A stretch of DNA of 41,017 nucleotides from Acholeplasmatales bacterium. GTDB taxonomy: Bacteria > Bacillota_I > Bacilli_A > Acholeplasmatales > Anaeroplasmataceae. A program made the translations under genes and the position numbers. Position 1 is the stretch's first letter. Every line of letters starts with the position of its first letter. The stretch covers positions 1-41,017 of the forward strand of contig JAFSWG010000039.1 in the NCBI GenBank assembly GCA_017444645.1. The letters run 5' to 3'. Positions 8,901 to 15,147 of the stretch are shown here, one piece after another. The notes beneath the pieces were generated by a model. The model was not told where the DNA came from. It saw only the letters and a program-made list of their open reading frames with translations, and ran no database searches.

Positions 8901-8998
8901 AAAAATTAAAGAGAGAACTTGCTGAATCTATCGTTATCGAAGATGAGAAGAAGGCAGTTAAACTTACAAAACAAGATATTTTAGAATTATTAGAATAG
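5921..8998 (+). CDS. SNF2-family DNA-dependent ATPase with N-terminal SWIM zinc finger
   Basis: A 1025-residue Swi2/Snf2-type translocase. A SWIM zinc-finger motif (CNCGCLNFY, then CVHIAALYY) lies at residues about 68–90. A long poorly conserved middle follows, with the bacterial SNF2-associated region before residue 560. The helicase core comprises the Q-motif area REYQIDGFKWL, Walker A DDMGLGKT at about 600, Walker B ADEAQ at about 698, ALTGTPIENGLADLW, RRTKKDVLKDLPDK, and the C-terminal helicase lobe with FSQFSQSF, LKAGGTGLNLT and ATDRTYRIGQ. Such proteins remodel protein–DNA or RNA polymerase complexes (RapA-like role); the target here is unknown. TTTTAGGAG precedes the ATG. It forms a single-gene unit ending in a terminator. 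Confidence 0.93.
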   Translation: MKLSDLLFKFSNNTNMQVFIDNANDRPQAYAKYDKVDNGYVLEPTSLFNDVLHATKTVINLDNKKEITSCNCGCLNFYKTKECVHIAALYYSGLFQLDNDLFNKEYNKYLRHQQKTIHRNILNNLASDIKVTNPYFGLIHLIPVIEEQDKQYLLSLKIGFDKDYVIKNISEFINMTENNIFYSYGQKLEFTHSYECLDSISKVLYTFVSNIDTADADKNIVIRKSHLLEILEIYKDNIIFYKRKNEDKAVSRLIQENTNYSVGLNSNYLYIDEADSKLLLTGVNNAYFITDTMIYAYPYKSRTEGKIFGYLSKLEGKLMIDSGSDEFISNVLPIIKKDINISNEFYEKYPIPDIKINSYFTYTDGVILLTPKIACKEIDRRSPYIRQLLDGYFKNIELYNFIKNPDKKYYLPELENQYKFLTGDISNIKSFGEVFFDENMKKLKAKKSSKTKVNISYNVGLLDFNFENKDLSLEEIQVMLQAYHEKKKFIKLKDNTILEIDTDSAKEIDDFLEDFNISIKEINKPVKKSLNYLLKLVSGVDNNLNMDKEVVRIIKAIQNYKNSNYLPNDCVKDSLREYQIDGFKWLKTLSEFGFGGILADDMGLGKTLEMITFLLSDNKEMPSLIVCPMSLVYNWEIECEKWNYDAEVVLVLGNSEEREAIIKNINPNKKALYITSYDSLRRDSGFYNGVKFRYIIADEAQFIKNQFAQKSEAIKSLNSEINFALTGTPIENGLADLWSIFDFLMPGYLSNYNHFKNRYESLIIHDDYEALTNLKKRVSPFILRRTKKDVLKDLPDKIEDYYYCKMEAKQREVYDGFVARLKDDLNNGASNVLALLTRLRQVCITPELIYQEPFTNTKIDMAIDLIKSSIEAGHRILLFSQFSQSFPILSRELDNMGIKHFILDGQTKAKVRMEMVDEFNKNEDIKLFIISLKAGGTGLNLTGADMVIHLDPWWNSSAEMQATDRTYRIGQTKNVTVIKLICKDTIEEKVIHLQKLKRELAESIVIEDEKKAVKLTKQDILELLE

Positions 8999-9025
8999 TG
9001 GTTTCCCTGCCACTATTTTTATTTT
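8995..9025 (+). terminator. Terminator after the SNF2 gene
   Basis: ATAGTGG (8995–9001), loop, CCACTAT (9010–9016), then a T-rich tail. It starts at the stop codon. Confidence 0.85.
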
Positions 9026-9028
9026 TCG

Positions 9029-9057
9029 TTGTATTGTTTTATTATTTTTGTTATAAT
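9029..9057 (+). promoter_or_regulatory. Promoter of the membrane diguanylate cyclase
   Basis: TTGTAT (9029–9034), a 17-bp spacer, TATAAT (9052–9057), with an upstream TG giving an extended -10. Confidence 0.65.
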
Positions 9058-9100
9058 TAATTCATAAGTTACGTTTCATTTTTTAATAGGAGGTACTCTT

Positions 9101-10261
9101 ATGGATTTATTAGGAATGTCTCAAAATACGCTTTTATTAACCTTTTTTATTATAGGTAATATAGTTAGTATTTTATTATTTTTTGTAATATTAGTTTCTA
9201 ATATTGCATCAAAAAATAGAGAAACAAAAAATATATATTTTAATGCTGTATTAGTATCACAAATTGCGTATTTCATAATAGATATTATTTGGGCAATTGC
9301 GTACTTTAATAATTTTGACGGAAGAATATTAATAATTAGATACTCAAAAATGATGTATTTTATTACTGGTGGCTTCGCAGCATTTTGCTGGTTTATGTAT
9401 ATTGAAATACTTATGGGAGCAAGATTCTCTAAAACAAAGAAGCAAAGATTAATAATTGGTTTACCTATATTATTATCTACAGCGTTTGTAGTTATTATAA
9501 GTATTGCAACACCTGATGATAGAATAGTAAAGAATGTATTAGTTTCTATTAGCCAAATGTATATACCATATGCATATATTGTCTTTGCAGCAATATATTC
9601 AATTGCAATGGCTATTAAAACAAAGAAAAAAGCAACTAAAAAGAATTATATTTCATTATCTATTTATCCTTTTGGATTAGTAATTGTATCTATATTGCAA
9701 GTATTTTTCTTGGAACTTCCAATATTCTGTTTAGGAACTGCATTATTAATTGTTTTATTATATATCTTTAAGATTCAATCTCAAGTTTCAACAGACCCAT
9801 TAACAGGTATCAATAATAGAGGAGCATTAACTAAATATATTGGTGAATATACACAATATAATGCAACTTATGTATTAATGATAGATGTTGATAAATTTAA
9901 GCTAATTAATGATAACTTTGGGCACCTTGAAGGTGACAAAGCATTGATAATTTTAGCTAACGCATTAAAGACAGGCTCTTCAAATAGAAAAGAGAAATGC
10001 TTCTTAGCCAGATATGGTGGAGATGAATTTATTATAATTGCATCTTGTGACGAAGAATTTGATATTGATTTATTAGTTGATGACTTACATAAAGAAGTAG
10101 CAAAGACACATGAAATAACCCAAAAATATAAATTAAGTATTTCAATAGGATATTGTAAAGTAAACGAAAATGAATCAATACTTCAAGTTATTGAAAATGC
10201 TGATGAGAGAATGTATGAAAATAAAACTAAAAAGAAGAAGTTAGAAATTGACAAAAAATAG
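9101..10261 (+). CDS. Membrane-bound diguanylate cyclase (seven helices plus GGDEF)
   Basis: A 386-residue protein. About seven hydrophobic helices occupy residues 9–37, 46–70, 85–105, 117–137, 147–173, 184–205 and 206–227. A GGDEF domain follows from TDPLTGINNR near 231 to the end, with ARYGGDEF (GGDEF at 306–310) and DVDKFKLINDNFGH intact, so c-di-GMP synthesis from GTP is predicted. The RxxD product-inhibition site five residues upstream is absent. The membrane part presumably senses an unknown signal; no named sensor domain is recognised. ATAGGAGG lies a few bases before the start. The perR-like promoter starts inside its last codons. Confidence 0.9.
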   Translation: MDLLGMSQNTLLLTFFIIGNIVSILLFFVILVSNIASKNRETKNIYFNAVLVSQIAYFIIDIIWAIAYFNNFDGRILIIRYSKMMYFITGGFAAFCWFMYIEILMGARFSKTKKQRLIIGLPILLSTAFVVIISIATPDDRIVKNVLVSISQMYIPYAYIVFAAIYSIAMAIKTKKKATKKNYISLSIYPFGLVIVSILQVFFLELPIFCLGTALLIVLLYIFKIQSQVSTDPLTGINNRGALTKYIGEYTQYNATYVLMIDVDKFKLINDNFGHLEGDKALIILANALKTGSSNRKEKCFLARYGGDEFIIIASCDEEFDIDLLVDDLHKEVAKTHEITQKYKLSISIGYCKVNENESILQVIENADERMYENKTKKKKLEIDKK

Positions 10262-10276
10262 TTATTATAATATAAT
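10248..10276 (+). promoter_or_regulatory. Promoter of the perR-like gene
   Basis: Consensus TTGACA (10248–10253), a 17-bp spacer, TATAAT (10271–10276). The -35 lies in the last codons of the preceding gene. Confidence 0.85.
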
Positions 10277-10279
10277 CTT

Positions 10280-10298
10280 ATTAAGAATTATTCTTAAT
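10280..10298. promoter_or_regulatory. Per-box-like operator
   Basis: ATTAAGAATTATTCTTAAT is a perfect 9-1-9 palindrome three bases after the -10. Its core TAAGAAT-T-ATTCTTA fits the 7-1-7 layout of the PerR box, matching five of seven bases per half-site. Autoregulation by the downstream Fur-family protein is likely. Confidence 0.75.
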
Positions 10299-10315
10299 TA
10301 TGACGAGGTAATATT

Positions 10316-10693
10316 ATGATTAGAAGAAATACTAATCAAAGACAAATTGTTTTTGATGCATTATCATGTTTAGGACATGCAACATCAGATGAATTGATTA
10401 ATTATATAAATAATAATAATTCTAATATATCTTTAGCAACAATATATAGAAATTTAACTATTTTATTGGATGAAAAATCAATTAAAAAGGTTAAAATAGG
10501 CGATATTGATGTTTATGAGACTACTAAAGAAAAGCATTATCATTTTAAATGTCGTATTTGTGGAAATATAATTGATATTCCACCATCAATGGTTCCAAAT
10601 AGTATTAATAATATTAAGACTATTGATAAAAATGATGTTTTAGATTGTGATATTGTATTTTCTGGAATTTGTCATTATTGCATAAAAAAATAA
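10316..10693 (+). CDS. Fur-family regulator, probably PerR-like peroxide sensor
   Basis: A 125-residue Fur-family protein. The winged helix contains [10 protein letters not shown] and [16 protein letters not shown]. The C-terminal domain contains HYHFKC and two CxxC pairs, Cys79/Cys82 and Cys119/Cys122, for the structural zinc site. The PerR assignment, rather than Fur or Zur, rests on the Per-box-like palindrome at its own promoter and the rubrerythrin gene starting 23 bases downstream. It would repress both genes until peroxide oxidises its metal-binding histidines. GACGAGG precedes the ATG. The shortest confident statement is Fur superfamily; PerR is the favoured member. Confidence 0.88.
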   Translation: MIRRNTNQRQIVFDALSCLGHATSDELINYINNNNSNISLATIYRNLTILLDEKSIKKVKIGDIDVYETTKEKHYHFKCRICGNIIDIPPSMVPNSINNIKTIDKNDVLDCDIVFSGICHYCIKK

Positions 10694-10716
10694 AAAAAGT
10701 AAAGGGGAAAACAAAA

Positions 10717-11268
10717 ATGAAAAAGTATGTATGCAAAGTTTGTGGTTATGTTTATGAAGGAGATTCTTTACCTGAAGATTTCAAGTGTCCAGTGTGCAAG
10801 GCACCAGCATCTAAGTTTGAAGAGCAAACAGAAATGAGCTGGGCTTGTGAGCACGTTGTAGGTGCAGCAGCAGATGCACCAGAGGACATTAAAGAAGATT
10901 TAAGATCTAATTTTAATGGTGAATGTAGTGAAGTTGGTATGTATTTAGCTATGTCAAGAGTAGCTTTTAGAGAAGGATATCCTGAAATTGGTTTATATTA
11001 TGAAAAAGCTGCTTTTGAAGAAGCAGAACATGCAGCTAAATTTGCTGAATTATTAGGTGAAGTATTAACTCCATCTACAAAGAAGAATCTAGAAATGAGA
11101 GTTGCTGCTGAAAATGGAGCAACTGCTGGTAAGCTTGATTTAGCTAAGAGAGCTAAAGCACTTAATTTAGACCCTATTCATGATACAGTACATGAAATGG
11201 CTAGAGATGAAGCTCGTCATGGTAGAGCATTCCAAGGCTTATTAGAAAGATATTTTGGAAAGAAATAA
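10717..11268 (+). CDS. Reverse-type rubrerythrin (rubredoxin domain first)
   Basis: A 183-residue peroxide-scavenging diiron protein. The N-terminal rubredoxin domain has Cys6, Cys9, Cys24 and Cys27. A four-helix ferritin-like domain follows with diiron ligands in GECSEVG, EEAEHA and RDEARHG. The rubredoxin-first order defines the reverse rubrerythrins of clostridia (C. acetobutylicum rbr3 type), which reduce peroxide with NADH-derived electrons and are PerR-controlled. I chose the ATG at 10717 because AAAGGGG lies about 11 bases before it; an in-frame ATG at 10669 would overlap the regulator and lacks that site. Co-transcription with the perR-like gene is likely. G and C are somewhat richer here than in neighbours, as expected of a highly expressed gene. 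Confidence 0.95.
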   Translation: MKKYVCKVCGYVYEGDSLPEDFKCPVCKAPASKFEEQTEMSWACEHVVGAAADAPEDIKEDLRSNFNGECSEVGMYLAMSRVAFREGYPEIGLYYEKAAFEEAEHAAKFAELLGEVLTPSTKKNLEMRVAAENGATAGKLDLAKRAKALNLDPIHDTVHEMARDEARHGRAFQGLLERYFGKK

Positions 11269-11290
11269 AAATTAAGGTTAAATTTAGGTA

Positions 11291-11320
11291 AAAGGAGTGT
11301 TTTAATAACATTCCTTTTTT
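11291..11320 (+). terminator. Terminator of the perR-like–rubrerythrin unit
   Basis: AAAGGAGTGT (11291–11300), loop, ACATTCCTTT (11308–11317) with one G·U pair, followed by T residues. Confidence 0.85.
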
Positions 11321-11322
11321 TA

Positions 11323-11356
11323 TTGACACAATTTTCACATAATTAGAATCTATAAT
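11323..11356 (+). promoter_or_regulatory. Probable promoter of the HtrA-like gene
   Basis: TTGACA at 11323–11328 is followed by TAGAAT at 11344 (15-bp spacing) and TATAAT at 11351 (22-bp spacing). Neither spacing is ideal, so the true -10 is uncertain. Confidence 0.45.
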
Positions 11357-11386
11357 ATAAGTGTAATCACGAAGGGAAGTAATAAT

Positions 11387-12631
11387 ATGAAAAAAAGATA
11401 TTTAATTATGGCAGCTTTTCTATTTATAGGAACATTTACTTTAGCTTCATGTAATAATAGTACTATTATTAAAAACGATGAAGATAGTACACTGCTTACA
11501 AACGGAGCTAATGTAACTAATCAAGTTAATAGTTTAAATCAAAGTGAATCATTAAAATATGATCCGGTTTATGTAGATACTAGTGTTGAGCTAGGCACAA
11601 TTGCTGAAGCGTCAAATTCAACTGATGTAGAAACAGCTGTTGAAAAAATATATGATTCTGTAACATCAATTACAGCGACATCAGCATCAAGTATTTCTTC
11701 AGGCTCTGCAGTATTTTTTGCAAAGGATAATACATTAGGATTTAGTTATTTAGTTACATGTTTCCATGTTATTGATGGAGCATATAGCTTTACAGTAACA
11801 GAATCTGATGGCGATACATATCAAGCAAGCTTAGTTGCAGGATATGAAGATGAAGATTTAGCTATATTAGCTATTGAAACACCAGAAGCTGATGATTTAA
11901 CATATGCATCATTCTTTAGTGATACAGATACATTAAAGCTAGGTTCTACAGTAATTTGTATTGGAAATCCGTTAGGTACTTTACCTGGTTCAGTATCAAG
12001 AGGAGTAGTATCTTATAATAATAGAGTTGTCAAAGTTGATTCATATAAATCACAAACTTTAATTCAAACAGATGTAGCAATTAATTCAGGTAACTCAGGT
12101 GGAGGACTATTTAATACCGCAGGAGCTTTAATTGGAATAGTAAGTGCTAAATATTCATCAACTGGTATTGAAGGATTAGGCTTTGCGATTCCTTCTAATA
12201 CAGTAAAGGATGTAGTAACAAAGTTAATGTCTACAGCCAAATATGATACTGCAAATAAAGTATGGAAAACTGGATATTATGAAGGAAATTATGAATTTGG
12301 ATTTACAATTTCTTTAGGTACATATTCTACAGGAATGGGCTTTAATACAACAAGAAGAACAGTAGCGTATATTTCTGAAGTGAATTCAAAGGAATCTTAT
12401 ACAGGAACTAATTTACAAGTAAATGATATAATTAATTCAGTATCTATTGATTATAAAGATAATAATAAAACTGATTCAACTTTAACTTCATTCTCAAGTG
12501 TTTCTGATATTATGAATTATTTATATAATTCAAATATGGAAATTGGAGATACAATCACATTTAATGTTACTAGATCTAATGTTAATCAGACAATTAGCTT
12601 TAGTGTAGAACAATTTAGATATACAATATAA
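11387..12631 (+). CDS. HtrA/DegP-like serine protease, lipoprotein
   Basis: A 414-residue trypsin-fold protease anchored as a lipoprotein: MKKRYLIMAAFLF is the signal core and LASC the lipobox at about residue 22. The catalytic triad is visible as His127 (TCFHVIDG), Asp157 (EDEDLAIL) and Ser237 (NSGNSGGGL), in the usual HtrA order. The C-terminal 120 residues, containing AYISEVNSKESYTGTNL and LQVNDIINSV, look like a divergent PDZ domain. It probably degrades or refolds damaged proteins outside the membrane. Bacillus HtrA proteins are membrane-spanning rather than lipid-anchored, so the lipoprotein form is a variation. A terminator follows. Confidence 0.9.
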   Translation: MKKRYLIMAAFLFIGTFTLASCNNSTIIKNDEDSTLLTNGANVTNQVNSLNQSESLKYDPVYVDTSVELGTIAEASNSTDVETAVEKIYDSVTSITATSASSISSGSAVFFAKDNTLGFSYLVTCFHVIDGAYSFTVTESDGDTYQASLVAGYEDEDLAILAIETPEADDLTYASFFSDTDTLKLGSTVICIGNPLGTLPGSVSRGVVSYNNRVVKVDSYKSQTLIQTDVAINSGNSGGGLFNTAGALIGIVSAKYSSTGIEGLGFAIPSNTVKDVVTKLMSTAKYDTANKVWKTGYYEGNYEFGFTISLGTYSTGMGFNTTRRTVAYISEVNSKESYTGTNLQVNDIINSVSIDYKDNNKTDSTLTSFSSVSDIMNYLYNSNMEIGDTITFNVTRSNVNQTISFSVEQFRYTI

Positions 12632-12637
12632 AATATT

Positions 12638-12661
12638 AGGATGGCTTTGCCATCCTTTTTT
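12638..12661 (+). terminator. Terminator after the protease gene
   Basis: GGATGGC, loop TTT, GCCATCC, then six T. The T run abuts the gltX promoter. Confidence 0.9.
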
Positions 12662-12662
12662 C

Positions 12663-12691
12663 TTGAAAAAAATAGTAGTTTCCTTTATAAT
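12663..12691 (+). promoter_or_regulatory. Promoter of gltX
   Basis: TTGAAA (12663–12668), a 17-bp spacer, TATAAT (12686–12691). Confidence 0.75.
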
Positions 12692-12718
12692 TATAGAGTA
12701 TGAATTGAGGTGCTTAAA

Positions 12719-14407
12719 ATGGCAAATTATAAAGATCTTGCAAATTTAATATTCCCTAATATTACTGATACAATTTGCGACTTAGAAAAGAGATATCCAA
12801 AAAGAAATTTACCTGAAGGAGCAATGGTAACTAGATTCGCTCCATCTCCTACAGGATTTTTACATACAGGTTCATTATTCACATCTTTAGTTTCAGCACG
12901 TTTTGCAAAACAATCAGGTGGTGTGTTCTATATTAGACTTGAGGATACTGATACTAAACGTGAAATTGAAGGCTCAGGAGAATCATTAATTAAACAATTA
13001 GAGGTATTTGATGTTGTTCCTGACGAAGGATATATTTCTGATAGTAAAGAAATTGGTGCTTATGGTCCTTATAAACAATCAAATAGAAGTAGTATTTATA
13101 ATACTGTAATTAAGTATTTAATTGAAATAGGTAGAGCCTATCCTTGTTTTGCTAGTCAAGAAGAATTAGCTGAATTAAGAAAGAAACAAGAAGCATTAAA
13201 AGAAATACCAGGTTATTATGGAAAATACGCTATATATAGAAATTTAAGCGTAGATGATGCAATTGCTAGAATTAAAAATGGAGACCCATACATTATTAGA
13301 TTTAAATCTATGGGAGATCATAATAATAAGATTGCATTTCATGATGAAATAAGAGGAGATTTAGAATTAACAGAAAATGATCAAGATATTGTTATTTTAA
13401 AATCAGACGGATTACCTACATATCATTTTGCTCATTTATGTGATGACCATTTTATGCATACTACAGTTGTAACTAGAGGAGAAGAATGGCTACCAAGTCT
13501 TCCAATCCATTTAGAATTATTTGATACATTAGGATTTGAAAGACCCAAATATGCTCATTTTCCAGTTATAATGAAGGTTGAAAATGGTAATAGAAGAAAG
13601 CTATCTAAGAGAAAAGATGCAGAAGCTGCATGCTCATATTTCTTAGAAAAGGGATATCCTAAATATGGATTTATTGAATATTTATTAACTATTGCTAATT
13701 CAAATTATGAAGCTTGGAGAAATGAAAATTTAGATAAATCACCATATGATTTCAAATTAACATTTGAAAAGATGTCACTAGATGGTGCATTATTCGATTT
13801 AGAAAAAGTGGAATCTATTTCTAAAGAAAGAATGGCTTATAGAAAAGCTTCAGATTTAGAAAAAGAAGTAGAAAACTGGGCTAAAGAATATAATACTGAA
13901 TTCTACAATAAGATTGTTGAAAATAGAGATTTCTTAATTGATATATTGAATATCGAACGTGAAAAAGAAAATCCTCGTAAGGATTATGCTAAATATTCTG
14001 ATATTTATCCAATTATTTCATTCTTCTATGATGATGTATATAACCAAATAGATAAGAATACATTAGATTGGACAATAATGAAATCTAAAGGTGAATTAAG
14101 AGATGTAGATAAATCTATTGTTAAAACATTACTTACAGATTATATGAATACATATAATGTAGAGGTAGATGAAGAAACTTGGTTTAATAATCTAAAGGAT
14201 TTAGCATCTAAATATAATTTCACAGCTGATCGTAAATCATATAAGAATGCTCCTATGGATTTTAATGGTCAAGTTGGAGATGTTGCAGGATTTATTAGAT
14301 TATGTTTAGCAGGTAGAAAAAACACACCTAATATTTATTATGTACAAAAAATACTAGGTAAGGATAAAGTATTTGCAAGAATTAATTCAATTATTGAAAA
14401 ATTTTAA
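12719..14407 (+). CDS. gltX: Glutamyl-tRNA synthetase
   Basis: A 562-residue class I synthetase charging tRNA with glutamate. The ATP-binding signature appears as RFAPSPTGFLHTGSL near residue 40, so HIGH reads HTGS. The second signature is RRKLSKRKDAEAAC, corresponding to KMSKS. RLEDTDTKREIEGS and VVTRGEEWLPSLPIH are further family hallmarks. It is longer than the usual 470–500 residues, with about 35 extra residues before the first signature and an extended C-terminal anticodon-binding region. I chose ATG 12719; the in-frame GTG at 12710 is part of the GAGGTG ribosome site. Its cognate tRNA-Glu(CUC) begins 57 bases after the stop. Because glnS was not seen, a non-discriminating role feeding Gln-tRNA synthesis cannot be excluded. 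Confidence 0.93.
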   Translation: MANYKDLANLIFPNITDTICDLEKRYPKRNLPEGAMVTRFAPSPTGFLHTGSLFTSLVSARFAKQSGGVFYIRLEDTDTKREIEGSGESLIKQLEVFDVVPDEGYISDSKEIGAYGPYKQSNRSSIYNTVIKYLIEIGRAYPCFASQEELAELRKKQEALKEIPGYYGKYAIYRNLSVDDAIARIKNGDPYIIRFKSMGDHNNKIAFHDEIRGDLELTENDQDIVILKSDGLPTYHFAHLCDDHFMHTTVVTRGEEWLPSLPIHLELFDTLGFERPKYAHFPVIMKVENGNRRKLSKRKDAEAACSYFLEKGYPKYGFIEYLLTIANSNYEAWRNENLDKSPYDFKLTFEKMSLDGALFDLEKVESISKERMAYRKASDLEKEVENWAKEYNTEFYNKIVENRDFLIDILNIEREKENPRKDYAKYSDIYPIISFFYDDVYNQIDKNTLDWTIMKSKGELRDVDKSIVKTLLTDYMNTYNVEVDEETWFNNLKDLASKYNFTADRKSYKNAPMDFNGQVGDVAGFIRLCLAGRKNTPNIYYVQKILGKDKVFARINSIIEKF

Positions 14408-14408
14408 C

Positions 14409-14436
14409 TTGCAAAATTAATAATTTATGATATGAT
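14409..14436 (+). promoter_or_regulatory. Possible tRNA-Glu promoter
   Basis: TTGCAA (14409–14414), 16 bp, TATGAT (14431–14436), right after the gltX stop. Confidence 0.45.
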
Positions 14437-14437
14437 T

Positions 14438-14460
14438 ATATGTGCGTATTGCGCACATAT
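14438..14460 (+). repeat. Hairpin between gltX and tRNA-Glu
   Basis: ATATGTGCG (14438–14446), loop TATTG, CGCACATAT (14452–14460): a perfect 9-bp stem ending four bases before the tRNA. There is no T run, so it is not a standard terminator. It could be a processing or regulatory leader. Confidence 0.6.
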
Positions 14461-14464
14461 ATTT

Positions 14465-14540
14465 GGCCAATTGGTGAAATGGTTAACACATCGCCCTCTC
14501 AAGGCGACATTCATGGGTTCGAACCCCATATTGGTCACCA
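14465..14540 (+). tRNA. tRNA-Glu (anticodon CTC)
   Basis: A 76-base cloverleaf. The acceptor stem GGCCAAT pairs with ATTGGTC (one G·U), the discriminator is A, and CCA is encoded. The anticodon loop CTCTCAA reads GAG codons, and the T-arm contains GGTTCGAACCC. It lies directly downstream of gltX. Confidence 0.95.
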
Positions 14541-14553
14541 TTTTAAATAATTC

Positions 14554-14586
14554 AGACGAACTTGGTAGTTCGTCTTTATTTTTTCT
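14554..14586 (+). terminator. Terminator after tRNA-Glu
   Basis: AGACGAACT, loop TGGT, AGTTCGTCT (14567–14575), then a T-rich tract. Confidence 0.88.
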
Positions 14587-14594
14587 TCATTTTA

Positions 14595-14624
14595 TTGAAT
14601 ATATTGTTTCTTTAATGATATAAT
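14595..14624 (+). promoter_or_regulatory. Promoter of the 143-residue protein gene
   Basis: TTGAAT (14595–14600), 18 bp, TATAAT (14619–14624), with TG at 14616 making an extended -10 (TGATATAAT). Confidence 0.6.
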
Positions 14625-14667
14625 TATCTCGTATGTAAATTCAATTGACATAATGGGAGGGAAAAAT

Positions 14668-15099
14668 ATGTCAGCAAGTATAAAACAAATGATGGTAAGT
14701 ATTCTTAATTTAAGTAAAAAAGAAAAGATTTCATTAGGTAAATCTTGTATGTTAAGAATAAAAACATTATTAAGAAAAAGAGGTATTGATGATGAAAAGA
14801 AAATCAATGCTTTTATAAATAATTTAATTAAACTTTTTGTAAGTGCTGATAATGACTGTACTAAAAGTGAATGTGAATATTTAAACGCATTAACCGGAAA
14901 ACAATTATCATACGATGATTATGTTAAAATGACAAAGGGTGGATCAGATTCCGTCTTTATTGAAAAATTTGATAAGTTAATTGATTCTTTAGATTCAGAA
15001 GAAAAAAATCAAATCTGTTTATTCGGCTTATGTATATTAGTATCTGATAATGTATTATCAGTTGAAGAACAAGAAGTATTTATTAAAATTTTAAAATAA
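14668..15099 (+). CDS. Small helical protein, weakly TerB-like
   Basis: A 143-residue, charged, probably cytosolic protein; I do not recognise it firmly. It is predicted mostly helical, with two similar acidic segments (SADNDCTKSECEYL near residue 59 and SDNVLSVEEQEVF near 129). These recall the paired acidic metal-binding motifs of TerB-like domains; the likeness is weak and is inference. The ATG at 14668 is chosen because GGGAGG lies seven bases upstream; the ATG at 14653 overlaps that site. It has its own promoter and ends in a terminator shared with the convergent lipase gene, so it stands alone. Confidence 0.7.
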   Translation: MSASIKQMMVSILNLSKKEKISLGKSCMLRIKTLLRKRGIDDEKKINAFINNLIKLFVSADNDCTKSECEYLNALTGKQLSYDDYVKMTKGGSDSVFIEKFDKLIDSLDSEEKNQICLFGLCILVSDNVLSVEEQEVFIKILK

Positions 15100-15101
15100 T
15101 A

Positions 15102-15141
15102 AAAAAGCTTAAGATGTAATGAATGAAATCTTAAGCTTTTT
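15102..15141. terminator. Bidirectional terminator between convergent genes
   Basis: AAAAAGCTTAAGAT (15102–15115) pairs perfectly with ATCTTAAGCTTTTT (15128–15141), with A and T runs on either side. Confidence 0.9.
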
Positions 15142-15147
15142 ATATTG

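Noticed and set aside
14432..14623. Small plus-strand reading frame across the tRNA-Glu region
   Set aside because: It consists of the intergenic hairpin, the tRNA and its terminator; no ribosome site and no protein-like composition.
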